In this document: positions 22,981-34,420 of the stretch, piece by piece
How positions within the stretch are numbered: the first letter of the stretch is position 1
How the letters are laid out: the number at the start of each line of letters is the position of its first letter
Origin: Athripsodes cinereus
Taxonomy: Eukaryota; Arthropoda; Insecta; Trichoptera; Leptoceridae
Reading direction: 5' to 3'
Assembly (NCBI GenBank): GCA_947579605.1
Contig: OX388322.1
Span: 9,486,001-9,550,000, forward strand
DNA length: 64,000 nucleotides
Made by a program: the position numbers and the translations under genes
The notes under the pieces: generated by a model
What the model was told of the DNA's origin: nothing
The model's database searches: none
Seen by the model: only the letters and a program-made list of their open reading frames with translations

Positions 22981-24016
22981 GTTAATAATAAATTCACTAT
23001 GTTTTAAAAATTGTTTGAATGTACACGAACCAGGACTGGGGTTTATTAATCAAAACTTTAACTCAATTAGTTGTTAATCCGTCAATGAAATTTTTCATTT
23101 TTTTACTTGTTCCTAGTCTGAAGTATATTTTCCAAAATAAAAAAAAAGTTAATTAAAAGGCTATCACTAGTTCCTAGTATTTTTTCCAAAGTAAAAAAAA
23201 ATAATAATATTTATATATGTTAATCATTACTGCCATACTCTAACATAAACTGTAAGAGATTTATTTATGTTGTTTTGCTTTGGCGGCTTGTACTTTTTGG
23301 AAACTGTTCTGTCTGTTGAGGAGCCCTTTTAATCTCTAAGAATTTACCAGGCTATTGAAAGAATTTTTATACCCTTAGAGAATAGCTATTTTGATATGGG
23401 TTAGTACGAAGAAGCATTTGAAATGTGACTCTTTATCGCTGAATGCTCAGGATGTCCTGAATAGACATGGTCGCCAATAATGAGGCGAGCTTAAGTTGAC
23501 AGGGAACTGTTTTCAACTATCAAGGTTTGAAATATTTCGCATCTGGGTCACATACTGCGTGGAGAAAAATATACTCATCTCCAATTGCTATTAAAGGGAA
23601 AAATTGAGGGGCGCCAAGGTTCCGGTAGGAGACATGTCCTGGCTATGAAATATAAGGGATTGGATTCGTTTTCGAATTGAGGAGGAGCTGTTTCGAGTAG
23701 CGTTGGACAGGGACAGGTTCGCCGAGGTGATCGATAATGTTCGGGGGACCTAACAGGTCACTTGAAGAAATATAAATTGCGGTTTGCAATAATTTTGCTC
23801 TCTGTGGATTGATTATGTTGAATGAGAATTTGTAATATCGTTAATAACAATTTATATATAGAAGAGAATAAATAAATTTAAATATGGTACCTATATTTAA
23901 CCACATATCATTTATGTATTACGCCCCTGGCTCCATTTATTTATCTATATAATTCTATTAAATAGTTTTTTTTTTAAATTGATATGTAAATGAAATACCT
24001 TTCTTTTATTTTCCAG
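22981..24016 (+). other. DIPK2 intron 2, with a LINE scrap
   Basis: The intron holds an inactive non-LTR fragment at about 23400-23755 (listed separately) and AT-rich filler. The acceptor is TTTATTTTCCAG. Confidence 0.8.
23400..23755 (+). pseudogene. Non-LTR RT C-terminal fragment in intron
   Basis: Frameshifted plus-strand text reads LLLKGKIEGRQGSGRRHV, then EEELFRVALDRDRFAEVIDN and VRGT before a stop. This is the endonuclease-RT C-terminal signature (GRRSxGRRRxSWLxNLRxW...LFRxAxxxxxxAxMIANxR). Several frame breaks make it dead. It is in the same orientation as DIPK2 but intronic. Confidence 0.75.
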
Positions 24017-24278
24017 ATTCTATTTGACAGATGTAAGCGCAGATAATATAGCAATTAATACTAATAATTTTCCAATAGTCATTGACTTGGAGAATGTTGT
24101 TGTTTTAACTAAGTCAGCCAGTGGATTGGTGGAGTACAATCATTCTAGTGAAATAATTCCTTGTGATGGATGTTTTAGTTTTTCTACAGAGAAGATGTGC
24201 AGTCACTATCTTAGTGATCATAATATTTATGCATTTTGTACTTTGTTAAAGGAGGACATTTTAACAGACAATTCCAAG
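24017..24278 (+). CDS. DIPK2A: DIPK2-like protein, exon 3
   Basis: Encodes the rest of Arg259 to residue 346. DVSADNIAIN (264-273) stands where kinases have the catalytic loop, and VIDLENVVV (280-288) where they have DFG; here the order is D-L-E, as in this family (DAE in vertebrates). The cysteines in CDGCFSFSTEKMCSHYLSDHN match the family's disulfide block. The donor is AAG|GTAAAA, phase 0. Confidence 0.93.
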
Positions 24279-27200
24279 GTAAAATTTTCTGTAATGAAAC
24301 TTAATTTTCTTCTTTTATTACCTCAATGTTCTTCTCGGGACCACAACATAGTGACATGGTCTTGTTTTTTTAACAAACTTTGTTAGAAGTTTGAATAAAT
24401 AATTCGGTTTACTATTTTAAGTGGTACATGAGTGTATTACTCGGAGTATATTTGTTGGTAGATAAATGGTACATACTTCAGAGAGTACATATCTATTAGA
24501 TATTTTTATTAGGAAGGTACATAGAATATTTTAACACGTGTCAGTGTTTAGATGACGGAGGAGTAGGTATGAGTAAACGGGTGGAGAAGGTACCTATTTG
24601 GATTCAAACAAAGAAGGATGGATGAACTATTAATTGCTTTAGGTAAGAGGTTAAATTTTGTTTATATTGATATGTTATGTAGGTATTAATATTTCAATAT
24701 AAAATTATTTCAAGGAAAGGATTGGGATACACGTGTGGTTGTTTACATAAAAAGTAGATAGTTTGTCTTCAAATGAAGAAAGTAGGTATCTATTTGAATT
24801 GTAACAAAAGAGATGAAGTTATAAAAATGATGACACATCTCAACTCGGGGCAGTTTTGTCTTGAAATTAAGAGAGAGAGGATAAATTCTTAGAGACAGTT
24901 TTTGCTTGTAATCAGGGGAGAGAGGATACTGTGTTGATTTATTTTGTGGACTTCCTTTCTCTAAGTAATATATATATATTTTTTTTTGTGATTATCTCTG
25001 TTTTTGAGGTAGTAAGAAAGACATCCTAAATAATAATTGCAATAAAATAATAGCTTCAGTGATCCTGCCTGCGGCAAAGTTAAGATTTTAATTTTATTTT
25101 TATTTTATAGAATTTAACTGTTATGAATATTTTATTTTAATTTTTTCTTATCTTATCAAATGTCTCTTTTAAAGGAAAGTTTGATAATGTGTTGTGAGAT
25201 CGACTTTGTTTTATATTTTATTTTCTATATTGTTAAATTTGTAGACTAGTATTGTTTGCAAATTTGATTTGTGGAAGATTACTCAATTAGGCGAACAGGG
25301 TCGAATTCAGAACATAAATTTGTTTTATTTTCCCAAATTAATAAAAATTTGAATAACTAATATTATTTGTAAATTAAAATTATAGAAACTACTTGAAATA
25401 TGAACAGGGTCGGACTCAGAAACATTTATTAATTTTATTTTTATTTTCCGAAATATTGAATTAACATTAGCATGAATTCTAACTCATATTTATTTTATGT
25501 AATTATCTTTTATTTTATTATAAATTAACATCCTAAAATACCCACCCACAAGCCTCAGTTTTGGACATTGGGGTTCCTTGCGTGAAAGAATTAAGCTCGT
25601 GGCTAAATCAGACCTGGTTGTCAAATAGTTGAAAAACTATTAATCGAGCCCCGCAGAAAATATTTTATTTTATTATATTTTATTTGCATGAAAATATATA
25701 TGTATTTTATTCTCTTAATGTATCATATTTGTATACTAACGGGGCTGGACGTAGCGAACGCAAGGTTGGTCCAGATCGGATTAAGCGTGAGAAGGAGCTT
25801 ATTCCACTAACAAACCAGATTTTATTTTTTTAATTAACAAAAATAGTCAGTGACTGAATTTTGTAAAATTTTGATTCGGTATAATATTTGACCTGAATAC
25901 GCCACTGGTGTTATAGACAGATTCTAGTTATGTATAAAATTTTATAAATAAAACTGCATCCAAAACAAATTTGTAATATAATTACAGAAATAAACTTTCA
26001 ATAACGTTGAATCATAAATTTGATGAAATTTATCTCATTGACTATTCCTAACCAATAATAACATGGGGTTCTGTTGTGCATAAAAAAATTCTATATTTAT
26101 ACTGTGTGTATTTTCAGCAATATTGTGTGTTGTTTTCTCTGTATATTTTCAGCAATAAGGTAAGTCTCTTATACCCGCTAACGTCGGGTGTGAAAGAAAA
26201 TAATTTATTATCACTAACCTTTATGCACAACAGAGATTTATTTTTGATTATTATAAAAATATGCTTTATGTGTTCTGAATAGAAAATATTGTTTGTTTTT
26301 CACTGATAAAATTTTCTTTTATAAATCGTAAACACAACGTAGAAAGGGTCCTTAACGTAATTTTTTTACTAGATATATCATGTGCCAAAATCTTTTGAAG
26401 AAATGAAATTTGTAAAATTTAGCGAAACGACATTTCTGACGGGTTTTTACGTTAAGCGTCTGAAATAATTTTAATGACATAAGGTGTGAAGTGATTTGGG
26501 TCGACTATCGTGAATCGGTATTATATAGATATAATATCTCTATACAACGAATATTATTATTCGTGGATCTTATTAGTAGGTATCAGATATGAAAGTACTT
26601 CATATTATTAATTTTTAATCGGAATATTATAAAGACGGAATTGCGAAAAGAAATTTATAAATTTGCGTAGATTGGACAACCTTTGATTCTTTTAGTTTAT
26701 TTACTTCCAACTCGGAGGATAAATACGTATTTATTCTCTCGTCGAAATAAATAAATATATTTATTTATTTATTTCCTGTCAATGTGGTTTACAACGAGTT
26801 TTCTTCTGGGGAAAGCGAGACCACGACAATAGGTAGCTTTATATATCTATTATTTAATTTAGGACATATTAGTAACCTATAAGAAACATGTAACACTTTG
26901 ATGCATCATAAATATCTGAACACTTTCTCATCCCATTTACACATTTAAACCATTTACATAGGACAATGTCATTATATTATGGGGTATGGTATGCACCGCG
27001 ACCTATAAGATCTATTGTACTCCCCCTACTTAGCTTTCCTGGTGTTGCCAGTCAAAGCGATCCCTCAAATCCTAGACATCTTATGAAGTTCAGGATCTTG
27101 AGGGGGTCTAAGGTGTGGAGAGACTCCACTTCTACCCAGTGTCTGCCTAGGGCATTGATTCTTGCAAATCCCACGGCATTGCAGTCCGCCAAGAGATGTC

Positions 27201-27409
27201 GAGGAGTCTCGGCCTCTTCTTCGAGAACATGTTAAAAGAAACCTACTCAATATAAAATCCAAATCAACTAGAAGCGACTGTATCACTTTTAAATTTATAC
27301 ACAGTAGAAGAACTGAATAAGTGATTTATTTCCGAATAATATAACACAAACTTTCACCAAGAATCGTCGGTTGAAAATATTGACTATATAATGTTGCATT
27401 ATTTTTTAG
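24279..27409 (+). other. DIPK2 intron 3 (3.1 kb)
   Basis: Mostly AT-rich. At about 25290-25440 the phrase GAACAGGGTCG(A/G)A(T/C)TCAGAA occurs twice. 25540-25820 is GC-richer (GGTTCCTTGCGTGAAAGAAT, GGGGCTGGACGTAGCGAAC) and may be an old retroelement piece I cannot place. A LINE fragment lies at 26975-27235. No exon was recognised. Confidence 0.6.
26975..27235 (-). pseudogene. R1/Jockey-like LINE C-terminal fragment
   Basis: With frameshifts the minus strand reads EEAETPRHLLADCNAVGFAR, INALGRHWVEVESLHTLDPL and KILNFIRCLGFEGSL. This fits the post-RNase-H zinc-knuckle tail (ETxxHLLxxCxxxxxxRxxxLG...LLxFIRxLGL) of R1/Jockey-clade elements. The positioning in intron 3 antisense to DIPK2 and the broken frames indicate a dead copy. 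Related scraps are at 5225-5403 and 42550-42655. Confidence 0.78.
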
Positions 27410-27562
27410 TTTCCTTATATAGAAGAGGCACTATTGGAATGCATTAATCCACAACACTCAAGTGACAGATTTCAAGCTGCTGATATGTTGATTAAAGAAT
27501 TGAAGATTACTCTATTTAGACACAAGGACAAAAGTCAACAATATATGCGAGAATTGAGGTAA
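27410..27562 (+). CDS. DIPK2A: DIPK2-like protein, last exon
   Basis: Follows a TATTTTTTAG acceptor in phase 0. It encodes FPYIEEALLECINPQHSSDR then FQAADMLIKELKI...MRELR and a TAA at 27560-27562. The L(L/D)ECxNPxxxxxRFQAAxxL block is the conserved C-terminus of the DIPK2 group, so the gene is complete. Confidence 0.92.
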   Translation, partial: FPYIEEALLECINPQHSSDRFQAADMLIKELKITLFRHKDKSQQYMRELR

Positions 27563-28088
27563 AGCAGAGATCATAAAAAGGTCAGATGACATAACACAAT
27601 TTATAGAAGTGACATGGCTGCAGTATGCTTCAGATTCCTGACTCCTTATTTTGTGGCATGTATTTATTACTAGTCACTTTGGGCATTTACATTCATGACC
27701 CAGGGTTCCAAAAAGTATTCAATGTGTAGGAGAAGGAAAAAAAATATATATGAACCTGTACATTGATTTGACGGGGTGAAAACCAGACTGGTATAAGTGT
27801 CAAAATAATGAAACTGAGATACACCAATAAATATCTAATAATCTTAAATTTTTGGAGATGTTTATTATGAAATGAAAAAATCACTTGATTCATTATTTCG
27901 TAGATGGTGTTTATGGTCGTATTTTTACGTAATCTCATTGACACAACGAGTAATGTGTATTTAACAACCACTACAGCATGAAATCTCGTTTTTTTGGAAA
28001 AGTCACTCGTACCAGTCTGGTTCTCAGCCCATCATTTAACATAACAAGTGCCTTACTATAATTATTTTTATGATATGATATTAACGAC

Positions 28089-28094
28089 AATAAA
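28089..28094 (+). terminator. Candidate polyadenylation signal of DIPK2
   Basis: AATAAA in GACAATAAACTT, about 530 bp after the stop codon. Other A-rich variants exist nearby, so the exact 3' end is open. Confidence 0.4.
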
Positions 28095-28962
28095 CTTAAA
28101 TTCAGTGATATGTTAAACCTACCATAGCTAGTAAAAAATAAACAGAAATTTGAATGAAATAATCTTTACTTATAAAAAACATTTATAAAAATTTATCAAA
28201 ATTAAAAATACATAAAACATGATATAAAAAAAATCATACAGTATTTTATCAAGCATATAAAAATAAAATCAATATATATAAGTAATTAACTTATATGAAA
28301 ACATATATTTTTGTTAAAAAATTTAAAATCGACTTTATAAACACTTAGAAAAAAAAAATATGCAAAAAATCATGCTGTACATTGTACAACACAAACATAT
28401 ACACACAATCAATTAAAGAATTTGTAAATATATTTGAGCTTTAAACAATTTGAAATTTTTAAAAAGTAAATATTACATGATTTTTCTTATTATTTGATCA
28501 CTTAAATTTCATTGAAATAATTTTTTTTCCCAATATATAAATAATATATAACATAGTATCCATTGTTCACATCAATATTTTTTTCTCTCAGACTCAAATT
28601 TGTGTTTGAAGTATTTCATAGATACAATACATGCTTCCTTATAATAATTAAGATTCAAAATTTTTTTTTTTTATTTATTCAGTAAGGATCAGACAGTTGA
28701 AACAATTAGTATAGACATTAAAAGACAACAATAAACAAACCAATTAAGATCCCCTTTTTACCAATGTAATAAACATAAATTTGAGACTTAAAATGATATA
28801 GCACATATAAATGTAAAAATGTGTAAAATGTAAAAGTGTAAAAAATTATAAAAATGTATTATAATATACATTTTCTCCTTGCTCACAGCAAAAAAAATTA
28901 TAATATACATTTTCTCACTGCTAATTTTACCTATATTAGTACTTATTTTTTCACTGCAAATA
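28095..28962. other. Convergent intergenic stretch between DIPK2 and TREX
   Basis: Extremely A/T-rich. At about 28850-28915 the phrase ATTATAATATACATTTTCTC is tandemly duplicated. Minus-strand AATAAA at 28679-28674 is a candidate TREX poly(A) signal. No other gene. Confidence 0.5.
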
Positions 28963-29841
28963 TTATTCAAAAAGGCGTCTTTTTAGTGGAAATTTTACAC
29001 GAGGAAACTCTTTCCCAACTTCCATACGTTCGACCCTATTTAAATGCATACTCTTGTTATCACACCATCTCAAAAAATCTGCACCCATCGTGGTGCAACA
29101 TTCCAATAAAATCATACAGTCACATTCTGCTCTGTGTGTATTTTCAGCAGGACGACCAATAAGGTATTGGTAAATAGTACTCAGTTGATAATTTCTAGGA
29201 CTACATGGTGTAGTGCTTGTAGAACAACTTGCATTTGGAGAGCTTTCTGCAGATAATGATTTTTCTAATTCCCGTTTTTCAGGTGTTATTGGAGTAGCAG
29301 TAATTATTGAAGTTTCACTCAATTTTGTTTTAATTGGTGTGCACAAGATACTGCCTTCAACATTTCTTGTATTCTTTGTACTGTAACGATCATTCTTCAA
29401 CACATCTTTAAACAAGAGAATAGAGTCAACACATAAAACATCATCACTTAATTTACCTTTAGACTCGAAAATATGACTATTGAATATGGGATAGTCAAAA
29501 TTATAGCCATTATGAGCCACCAAGCAAACAGGTGGTTGCAGTCTTCTCAGAAATAAATTAATAAGTTCCGTTGTTTCTATGTTAAATGTACTTTCATCTT
29601 CCAATTCTGTGTTCCAAAGACCAGTCGTAAATGAGGCTTGGAAACTTACTCGTTTCATGGGATTTAAACACAAAGATAACTTATCGATCACCCGAGGTAT
29701 TCCTTTTCTATTATAATTCTGTATACTGTTTCTACTCACTGCAACCATTGAAAGTTCTGTTATTTTTGTCCGATTATTTTCTGCAGACGGAAGTCCTGTT
29801 GTTTCCAAGTCAAAAAATACAAAACTATTTATAGTCTCCAT
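28963..29841 (-). CDS. TREX: TREX-type 3'-5' DNA exonuclease
   Basis: An intronless frame of 292 residues. Exo I is FFDLETTGLP at 9-18 (Asp11 and Glu13 as metal ligands), Exo II is LVAHNGYNFDYPIF at 107-120 (Asp116), and Exo III is HRAECDCMILLEC with His236 and Asp241, five residues apart as in DEDDh enzymes. This set and the order identify the TREX1/TREX2 group, which removes nucleotides from DNA 3' ends. A Ser/Thr/Pro-rich insert at about 155-215 separates Exo II and III and is longer than in TREX2. There is no TREX1-like C-terminal membrane anchor; the C-terminus is basic (FPRVKFPLKRRLFE), possibly nuclear targeting. The ATG is close to the catalytic motif, as in the family. It is convergent with DIPK2. 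All catalytic residues are intact. Confidence 0.93.
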   Translation of the reverse strand: METINSFVFFDLETTGLPSAENNRTKITELSMVAVSRNSIQNYNRKGIPRVIDKLSLCLNPMKRVSFQASFTTGLWNTELEDESTFNIETTELINLFLRRLQPPVCLVAHNGYNFDYPIFNSHIFESKGKLSDDVLCVDSILLFKDVLKNDRYSTKNTRNVEGSILCTPIKTKLSETSIITATPITPEKRELEKSLSAESSPNASCSTSTTPCSPRNYQLSTIYQYLIGRPAENTHRAECDCMILLECCTTMGADFLRWCDNKSMHLNRVERMEVGKEFPRVKFPLKRRLFE

Positions 29842-31779
29842 GATTTGTCACACTTTGTGAGTGTTAATTTTTTTAAATTCATAGCAGTAAGAATTTCACT
29901 TTAAATAAACAGATATCTTATCAATAAATTGCTATATATTTTTATATCATATATTTATTTATGGCCTATATATTGTTGATAAGTTTATTTACTTTTTATC
30001 AAAGCGTCTTCTTTCTACATTACATTCCACTTGAGAATACAGGTGACATCAAAGCACAGAAAATAATAAATAGGTATATTTCTATTTATTTATTTTATTA
30101 TTGCCTGTACATTGGTTACAACATCATCATTATGAAGTATCGTAACATAACAATGAACTTTTATATAGACTGGAAAATCAAAGGAATAATTGGTAACGTG
30201 GCCAATCAAGCATTCATATCTCCCTTGAGTCCCTCGTTGCGGATGCATTTATAAAAGTATGTTACTGTTGACACAATATATATTTACTTATGGTTCATAT
30301 ATTGTATGTGCACCTTTTTACAACAATGATTGTCTGTCACCATTGTTTTATTATATTGTTTAGGTACATATTAAGGATTGTGTTGCAGACTTGAAGGACA
30401 TTGTTTTTTTTTTTATTGTAAGGGTCCTTCTATTGCTTTGTCAGGAATATAGAATGTGCTATACTTAAAACAGTTTATTATTTATTTTGGAACATGTTTT
30501 CTAAAAAATATTGCACTAGATTACTAGTCTATTAGGCCACTGTGAAACAATTGGTTGCGCAATATAATAATTTTAAAAGTGTATCAAAACAACAACAGCG
30601 TTTATTTTTCACACTAATGATTACATACTCGAGCAATATCGTCAAGACGATTTGACATAATCAATGTAGAATAATAACTAAACTATAGTATCAAGAGAAC
30701 CGAGTAAAAAAATAATGTCAAAACAAATACAGCAGGTAAAAGTAATAATTTGTAAATTTATAACTATGACTTATGATGATGACATTTCGTCTCAATCAAC
30801 ATTCAACGGTGTTGCCAACTCAGATTTTAAAAGTCTTAGTTCAGACTAAAGGGACATTCACACTTGTTAACTCAGTGAGTGATCATCCACATTAAAAAGG
30901 TGTGAAAAAACGTTTTAACAGTGATCACTAGTGATGATGAATGAAAGCGATTATCAGACATAATTTTGATGAAAGCTCCTTTCACTGAAACTAATAATTT
31001 CTACTGTCTTTATTCATTTATTGATTTTGAAAATTTTATTTTTATGAAAATAGTCAAACTACAGACAAGATGACTGATATTGACATAGCATTGAAAGCAT
31101 AGGATGATTAAGTGTGAATATACGTGTTCACTTTCGATGAAGAGCTCTGACCCCAATACTCCGAATGATCATCCAAAGTGAAACAATCTGAGTGCTTTTA
31201 AAAAAATAGATTTTAGAAAAACATTGAAGCTTCCCAAATTTGGTATTAAAGTCAATTTTCGAGAAGTGAAAACCTTTTTTTTTATATCAGTCAGATTTCT
31301 TATCTGGATTTCAATCAGAATTTTGTAGTTTTATGAATTTCTACCCCTCGTCGCTAAATTTTCAAAACGTAGGGATTTGGAATATTTCACGGTCCTTTTC
31401 CGATTTTGTAAAAGGATATTTTATCAAATTGGTACATTCTAAAACTAAAATTCGTAGATTTAAGAAAGAAGTATTTAGATTTGCAACAAAAGTACGTAGA
31501 TACGGAACAAAAGCGCGTAGATTTATATGTAAACTTGGCAGCATTGGTTCAACCCTTGGTTATCTTTGAAATAACAACGTATTAAGTAGGTAGCTTATCG
31601 AAAAAATAAAAGCTGAAATATATTTTTCTAATGACTTTTTATGATCTGAATAATAATATTTTTTTTTAAACTTGTACAAAAGTTTCTATTGCTGATACAG
31701 ATAATAATTTCTCTTGATGTTCTTTACGGATTAAATTTTCACTTTTATTATTTAAAATAAAAGATAATTTTACATTTTT
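29842..31779. other. Intergenic, AT-rich
   Basis: It contains the TREX promoter side. 31330-31440 resembles a phrase repeated inside the hAT-like element at 38183-38796 (AATTTTCAAAACGTAGGGAT, TTTGGAATATTTCA), so it is probably an old repeat. 30850-31200 has imperfect mirrored words (GGGACATTCACACTTG; AAGTGTGAATATACGTG). No exon recognised. Confidence 0.45.
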
Positions 31780-32143
31780 ATTTATTTATTGTTTACTGTA
31801 CATTGATAACAAGCAAATTCACACAAAAATACATTTCAAACAAAGACAATCATACAATCAATATACAGAGGGCGAGTTTATCGCAGAGGCGCGATTTCTT
31901 CCAACTAACCCAATTTCATAAAATTTTCACATAAAGAAAATTTTTTTAAAGAAAGGAAAGAGGAGGTAAAAAAGGAGAAGAATATGTAGGAAAAGGGACT
32001 AGGATACAGAAGCCATATTTTGTGTGATAAAATGGTCCTTGACCGCCCGCTTGAAAGCTTGAAGAGTGGGGAGCAACCTTGTCCTGGAAGGCAAACTATT
32101 CCAACAGCGAGCACCATGAACAGAAAAAGAGTTTGTAAAAACA
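31780..32143 (-). pseudogene. CR1-like LINE 3' end
   Basis: On the minus strand, about 32142-32003 reads SFSVHGARCWNSLPSRTRLL, PTLQAFKRAVKDHFI and a stop, the ORF2 C-terminal pattern of CR1/Jockey-type LINEs. It is followed by a 3' UTR with GGTTAGTTGGAAGAAATCGC and AATAAATAAATAAA. The 3'-UTR words recur at 18290-18640, 19316-19450 and 63358-63505, defining one LINE family. It is 5' truncated. Confidence 0.75.
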
Positions 32144-32180
32144 TTACTTATGTATAGACTTTTATTTTTAATATACAGAG

Positions 32181-32656
32181 CAGGGATGTTGCGGATGTCG
32201 ATTTTTACACATCCGCGGATGTGAATTTTTGAAGGCTCACATCCGCGGATGCGAATGCGGATGCTGATGTTTAAGATGTTATAGAAAAAAAGTAGGAACT
32301 ATCTTAGTTGGTTGGCCCCACTGTCAAATATCTGACGAAATTGTTGCTACAATAATATTATGAATTTTTTGGCGAATTTTTTTTTTTTGTTATTTGCAAA
32401 AATAAAATGAAACCGGCAAAAATAAAAACGTGTCAGATCTTGTCACCAATTTTTTCGTTCCCATTGGTTAATGTCAACTGCGAACGGCACGCGCCATTCG
32501 CCGGCCCCGCCCCATTTCTTTCTTGTCGCAAATTGTCTTACATCCGCATCCGCATGAACATCCGCATCGATTATTGCGGATGCGGATGCAGATGTCCAAA
32601 TACGTGCGGAAGCTCCGCATTTGCGGATGCGGATGCGAATATTCGCAACATCCCTG
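32181..32656. mobile_element. hAT MITE rich in GCGGATG, 476 bp, 8-bp target duplication
   Basis: The ends are CAGGGATGTTGCGGATG and CGAATATTCGCAACATCCCTG-type complement. ATACAGAG flanks it on both sides (32173-32180 and 32657-32664). Subterminal GCGGATG/CATCCGC words occur at both ends and explain the odd Arg/Ile and Ala/Asp-rich frames here. Not a gene. Confidence 0.92.
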
Positions 32657-32734
32657 ATACAGAGCACAGCAAAATACAATGCTCATCCTTACAAGTTCTA
32701 GCTTAGAAGATAGAACGAAATTGACATCTATGGA

Positions 32735-33180
32735 CCATTGAAGGATGACATCACAGAAAATGTTTGGAGGACAAAAACAAAAAGGTGGTATCTCTTTCTA
32801 ACTGCGCAGTTCTAACTGTGCGTGAAAAAAGAGATAAAGTACCATAACACATGCTATCTCAGATAGTAAATTATTTCAAAGAAGAGCGTTGTCATGTAGG
32901 TATTGTCCTTCCAACTGTGGAACGCCTAAAGAATACCTAATAATAAAAAAAACTGTCTGTGTCGTTTTTGTTATTATTTTGTCGTCTGACTTTCTTTTTT
33001 TTCTCTTATGGCATAACATCCTACAAGGATGATTTGCGCAATCTGACGGTTTGCCCTCCAAGCAAAAGCAATCAGATTGCGCAAATCATCCTTGTAGGAT
33101 GTATAGCCATAAGAGAAAAAAAAGAAAGTCAGACGACAAAATAATAACAAAATCGTCACTGACAGTTTGATTATATGTTT
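32735..33180. mobile_element. Rearranged MITE copy with 97-nt fold-back arms
   Basis: The left side has GACCATTGAAGGATGACATCAC, the end motif of the MITE at 15460-15734. Its core is present twice in opposite orientation: 32950-33046 and 33072-33168 are near-perfect complements around a 25-nt spacer. No right terminal motif was found. Overlapping open frames on both strands are a by-product of the symmetry. Confidence 0.8.
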
Positions 33181-33490
33181 TCATAGACAAAATTAGTGTG
33201 CTATACCTAGGCGGACGATGTAAAGCCACCTTTATAGCCAAACAAATAAGTACTTTTTTTTCCGAGAACTGTCAATACTAAAATAAAATAAAATCATAGA
33301 ATAGCCGAATCAACAATGTTGCTGTCAAGTGTCAAAGATGTAAATACTACGGCGGTCGATGGCAATAAGATATAAAGATATTTTCGTGTATTCATAGTAT
33401 TTATTTTATGGTATTTAAATATCGCAAAAGTCAGATATCTGTTTGAATATTTTCTAATTTAACTTAAGAATCAAGGCGTTCCGAAAGTTG

Positions 33491-33631
33491 ATGATGACTT
33501 CTGCTTCCTCAAGCAGCGCACGAACATTGTTTGCGGATTCCAAGTCACGGCTGGCAGATAGAGTTCAAGTAAATGTGAACAATATAGCCTCTCTTACTAG
33601 ACAAATACAAAGGGGGTCAAGAACTAACGAG
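33491..33631 (+). CDS. BORCS7: BORC subunit 7, exon 1
   Basis: Two exons give 106 residues, the usual length for BORCS7 (diaskedin). Exon 1 (47 codons) encodes a Ser-rich start then SRLADRVQVNVNNIASLTRQ and IQRGSRTNE, matching the family's L..KV...V..L.KQ...GSRSSE. BORC sits on the lysosomal membrane and recruits Arl8 to move lysosomes outward along microtubules. Two Met codons are adjacent (33491, 33494); the first is taken. The donor is GAG|GTGATG, weaker than consensus. The frame resumes in phase 0 at 34001. Confidence 0.9.
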
Positions 33632-34000
33632 GTGATGTATCTTTCTTTATCAATCAGATAAATGATAAGCATTTTTATGATTGTTTATTATCATCTCACT
33701 CTGAAAGAGGCAGGCATAGCTTGAAAATTGAATTGAGTAAACTTCTGAACTTGTTTACTTCCTTGGGAATGCTTTGCGAGTAGAAGTATACCAGTAAGGA
33801 ATGCCTTTACAATAAATATCTCTTGATAAAAATAAAATTACACACATTATTTTGTTATCCAGAAACTATTACTCTAAGGGTTGGAGTTTGTATTCAGAGA
33901 GCATTACTTTTCACGTTACTTATTTGGAGACACATGTGTATGCACAAAATGAATTTGTATGAAATCCATAATTGGTAAAATTTTATTTAAATTTTTCCAG
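33632..34000 (+). other. BORCS7 intron
   Basis: 369 bp, with an ATTTTTCCAG acceptor. It contains no recognised element. Confidence 0.85.
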
Positions 34001-34180
34001 TTACTGATGAGATCAGCTAGAGAGTTTTCTCAAGTAGAACACTGTGTGGACAATACAGAAGCCAACTTAAGGAAGATGGAATTAATCGGAGTTCATTTGG
34101 GATATCAGAATGAAAATATGGTGAAATCAGCACAGTTATTGGAAGAAATCACAGAACAAGTTGCTGCAATGCAAAGATAG
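34001..34180 (+). CDS. BORCS7: BORC subunit 7, exon 2
   Basis: Encodes LLMRSAREFSQVEHCVDNTE, ANLRKMELIGVHLGYQNENM and a coiled-coil C-terminus ending in AAMQR and TAG. It matches the BORCS7 pattern ELL..AR......A.....DSLRKM..I..HL.YQ. Helical heptads suit its place in the BORC rod. Confidence 0.93.
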   Translation, partial: LLMRSAREFSQVEHCVDNTEANLRKMELIGVHLGYQNENMVKSAQLLEEITEQVAAMQR

Positions 34181-34420
34181 TAAAGAAAACAGTATTTGTA
34201 GATGATTTTTTTAAAAATATAGCCGCTCCATTTCTTTGTGCTTGATATTTTTGTTTAAGAGTGAGGATCCATTTTACAGTAAACTAAACGAACCACATAG
34301 CACATCTATTCCGTAATGTATGTTTTCTTGTACATTTCATCAATTGTTGAAGTAGAAAATCTTATGGTTTACTTTTATTTGTATATAAATCATAAGCTTA
34401 TTTATGTGTCATGAATTCTG

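Noticed and set aside
32407..32706. Overlapping frames rich in Arg/Ile and Ala/Asp repeats
   Set aside because: They come from GCGGATG words within the hAT MITE at 32181-32656.
32876..33159. Similar 61-codon frames on both strands and at 15384
   Set aside because: They follow from the inverted duplication of a MITE core; no protein family, and reading frames are not conserved.
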